The notes beneath the pieces are model-generated. The model had not been told where the DNA came from. It did not search any database and saw nothing but the letters and a program-made list of their open reading frames with translations. From Mollicutes bacterium (GTDB lineage Bacteria; Bacillota_I; Bacilli_A; Izemoplasmatales; Izemoplasmataceae), in NCBI GenBank assembly GCA_003551405.1, contig PUMO01000005.1, forward strand, positions 1 through 6,618: 6,618 nucleotides of DNA, written 5' to 3'. A program made the translations under genes and the position numbers. This document shows positions 5,017-6,618 of the stretch, one piece after another (position 1 is the first letter of the stretch; each line of letters begins with the position of its first letter).

Positions 5017-6618
5017 ATGAATGGCTATGATGTTGAGAAGTTGCGCACCATTGCAGTCGCTGGTCACTTAGGCGCCGGCAAAACCACACTAATGGAATCA
5101 GTGCTTCATGTTGCAGGATTAAAGAAATCCAAGGGGTCTGTTGAAGAGAAAAATACGACCAGTGATTATCTTGATGAAGAGAAAAACAAAATGAACTCAC
5201 TCTCAACCTCATTGGTACCGGTTGAATTTGATGGGGTTAAATATGACTTTTTAGATACACCCGGTAACCGCGAATTTGCGAATGAACTGTATCAGGCGCT
5301 CAGTGTAGTCAAGGGTGCTATCATGACCATTGATGGTACAAAAGGCGTGGACATTGGAACTGAAGAAGTGTTGGGCGATTTGAACGAACTCAACATACCG
5401 ACCATCATATTTATCAATAAGATGGATAAGGAAAACATTAATTTTCCTGAAATTATCAATACGCTTAAAACCTTGTTAGGCTATCAGGTCGTTCCCTTTT
5501 TATGGCCGATTGGCGAAGCGGACAATTTTAAAGGATATGTCGATTTGGTTGACATGAATGCGCGGGTTTTTGATGGCAAAAAAACGGTCATCGAAGATAT
5601 TCCTGAGGATTTAAAAGACACAGTCAGCGAACTGCGTGAAAAAATTATTGAATCGGTCGCAGAAACAAGCGAAGACCTGCTTGAAAAACATTTCGCCGGT
5701 GAAGAACTTACGCAAGATGAAATCCGTAAGGGACTGCGTGAAGGGGTGCTCAATGGTGATTTAAAACCGGTTGTGATTGGGTCTGCATACCATGACATAG
5801 GCACTCGCACCATGCTTGAAATGATAGTTGATTTCATGCCGGCACCCAATGATTTGGAGGCCATGGAAGGCAAAACACTGGAAGGGGACGTTGTCACAAG
5901 ACAAACCAAAGCGGATGCGCCTTTTTCGGGGTATGTTTTTAAAACCACGGTTGATCCATTCATCGGTTCTGTAAGTTTACTTAAAGTGTTTTCAGGCAGT
6001 CTTAAAAACAACCAGGAAGTCTATTGTCCAAACCTTGATAAAAACATTAAAGTCGGCAACGTGGCATTTATGCGCGGTAAAGAACAAATCGATACGGATG
6101 CCATTGGTCCAGGCGATATTGGTATTGTCAGTAAAATTGATGGTTTATTGACGGGGCATACCCTTTGTGATCCCAAAAATCCAGTGATTTTTGAAGGACC
6201 ACCCATCCCACAACCGAGTATGTATGTGGCTGTACGCCCTAAACATAAACGTGATGAAGATAAGATTTCATCGGTGTTGCAACGTTTAAATTTAGAAGAT
6301 CCATCCTTCGAGGTGGTGCGTAATAAAGAAACCGCACAACTGCTCATTGGTGGACAAGGCATGACCCACATCAAGTTTATTTTAAGCAAAATGGAAAATC
6401 TCTATAAAGTCGAAGTGGAAATGCTTGAACAAAAAATCCCTTACCGCGAAACCATTCGTAAAAAGGTGGAAGCTGAAGGCCGGCATAAAAAACAATCCGG
6501 TGGGTCCGGACAGTTTGGTGTTGTTAATATTCGGTTTGAACCCGCTGATGATTTGGATATCACATTGGATTTTCATGAAGAAATCCATGGTGGCGCTGTC
6601 CCTAAAAACTATTTTCCA
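5017..6618 (+). CDS. EF-G-like translational GTPase (EF-G paralogue), 3' end outside window
   Basis: The first 534 residues of an elongation-factor-G-like protein are present, starting at ATG 5017 after AAAGGGG (5002-5008) and open at the window edge. A full EF-G-like protein has close to 690 residues, so roughly 150 are missing. Domain I (about 1-275) has G1 GHLGAGKTT (16-24), G3 DTPGN (80-84), G4 NKMD (134-137) and G5 GSA (255-257). Domain II covers about 300-385 (DPFIGSVSLLKVFSG), domain III about 395-470, and the start of domain IV is PYRETIRKK...HKKQSGGSGQFG (475-501). In canonical EF-G, switch I holds RGITI and G3 holds DTPGH. Here they are KMNSL (58-62) and DTPGN, so the Mg-binding Thr is replaced by Ser and the catalytic His by Asn. 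That fits the EF-G-like paralogue group and not the housekeeping factor. Its role may be ribosome-associated but is not established for this type. The gene has its own promoter and a cre-like site, and is not in a str operon context. Confidence 0.9.
   Translation, partial: MNGYDVEKLRTIAVAGHLGAGKTTLMESVLHVAGLKKSKGSVEEKNTTSDYLDEEKNKMNSLSTSLVPVEFDGVKYDFLDTPGNREFANELYQALSVVKGAIMTIDGTKGVDIGTEEVLGDLNELNIPTIIFINKMDKENINFPEIINTLKTLLGYQVVPFLWPIGEADNFKGYVDLVDMNARVFDGKKTVIEDIPEDLKDTVSELREKIIESVAETSEDLLEKHFAGEELTQDEIRKGLREGVLNGDLKPVVIGSAYHDIGTRTMLEMIVDFMPAPNDLEAMEGKTLEGDVVTRQTKADAPFSGYVFKTTVDPFIGSVSLLKVFSGSLKNNQEVYCPNLDKNIKVGNVAFMRGKEQIDTDAIGPGDIGIVSKIDGLLTGHTLCDPKNPVIFEGPPIPQPSMYVAVRPKHKRDEDKISSVLQRLNLEDPSFEVVRNKETAQLLIGGQGMTHIKFILSKMENLYKVEVEMLEQKIPYRETIRKKVEAEGRHKKQSGGSGQFGVVNIRFEPADDLDITLDFHEEIHGGAVPKNYFP

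Noticed and set aside
4672..5212. Antisense reading frames over the end of the dehydrogenase and start of the EF-G-like gene
   Set aside because: They are shadows of well-supported + strand genes and cross terminators and a promoter. Their protein sequences show no domain.
5484..6389. Long antisense reading frames (175 and 122 residues) inside the EF-G-like gene
   Set aside because: The + strand encodes a clear EF-G-like protein throughout. The Ser/Pro-rich antisense products look like codon-bias shadows.

Overview
The window looks like chromosomal sequence from a bacterium of the Bacillota / Mycoplasmatota kind. Base composition appears to be in the low 40s percent GC by eye, not counted. 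Shine-Dalgarno sites are strong (AGGAGG-type), promoters are sigma-A-like and often have extended -10 elements, hairpin terminators sit between genes, and there is a cre-like sequence. UGA is used as a stop at the end of two genes and tryptophan is encoded by UGG, so this is not a UGA-recoding mollicute. The exact taxon cannot be read from the sequence.

All genes are on the + strand. (1) Positions 1-742 hold the C-terminal part of a major facilitator superfamily (MFS) transporter that begins before the window. It ends at a compact intrinsic terminator (783-805). (2) Positions 886-2124 hold a complete 412-residue MFS transporter, a close tandem paralogue of the first. It has its own promoter (TTGTCA-17 bp-TATAAT), and a perfect 12-bp palindrome lies between the promoter and the ribosome binding site. 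A 17-bp hairpin (2137-2176) follows. (3) Positions 2231-3643 encode a cryptochrome-DASH-type photolyase/cryptochrome with an intact tryptophan triad. (4) Positions 3713-4891 (GTG start) encode an iron-containing, butanol-dehydrogenase-type alcohol dehydrogenase with all four metal ligands. Two tandem hairpins (4873-4921) close it. (5) From 5017 to the right edge runs the first 534 residues of an EF-G-like translational GTPase paralogue. It has Asn where true elongation factors have the catalytic His of the G3 motif. Its coding region is open at the window edge.

Each complete gene has its own promoter candidate and ribosome binding site, so this looks like a row of monocistronic units and not one operon. 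The genes do not form an obvious pathway: solute transport, light-dependent flavoprotein/DNA repair, aldehyde-alcohol redox and a translation-factor paralogue. No mobile element, CRISPR array, tRNA or rRNA was seen, and no clearly undescribed system emerged. The points most worth following up are the EF-G-like GTPase with its altered switch regions, the duplicated transporter with its palindromic putative operator, and the CRY-DASH gene.
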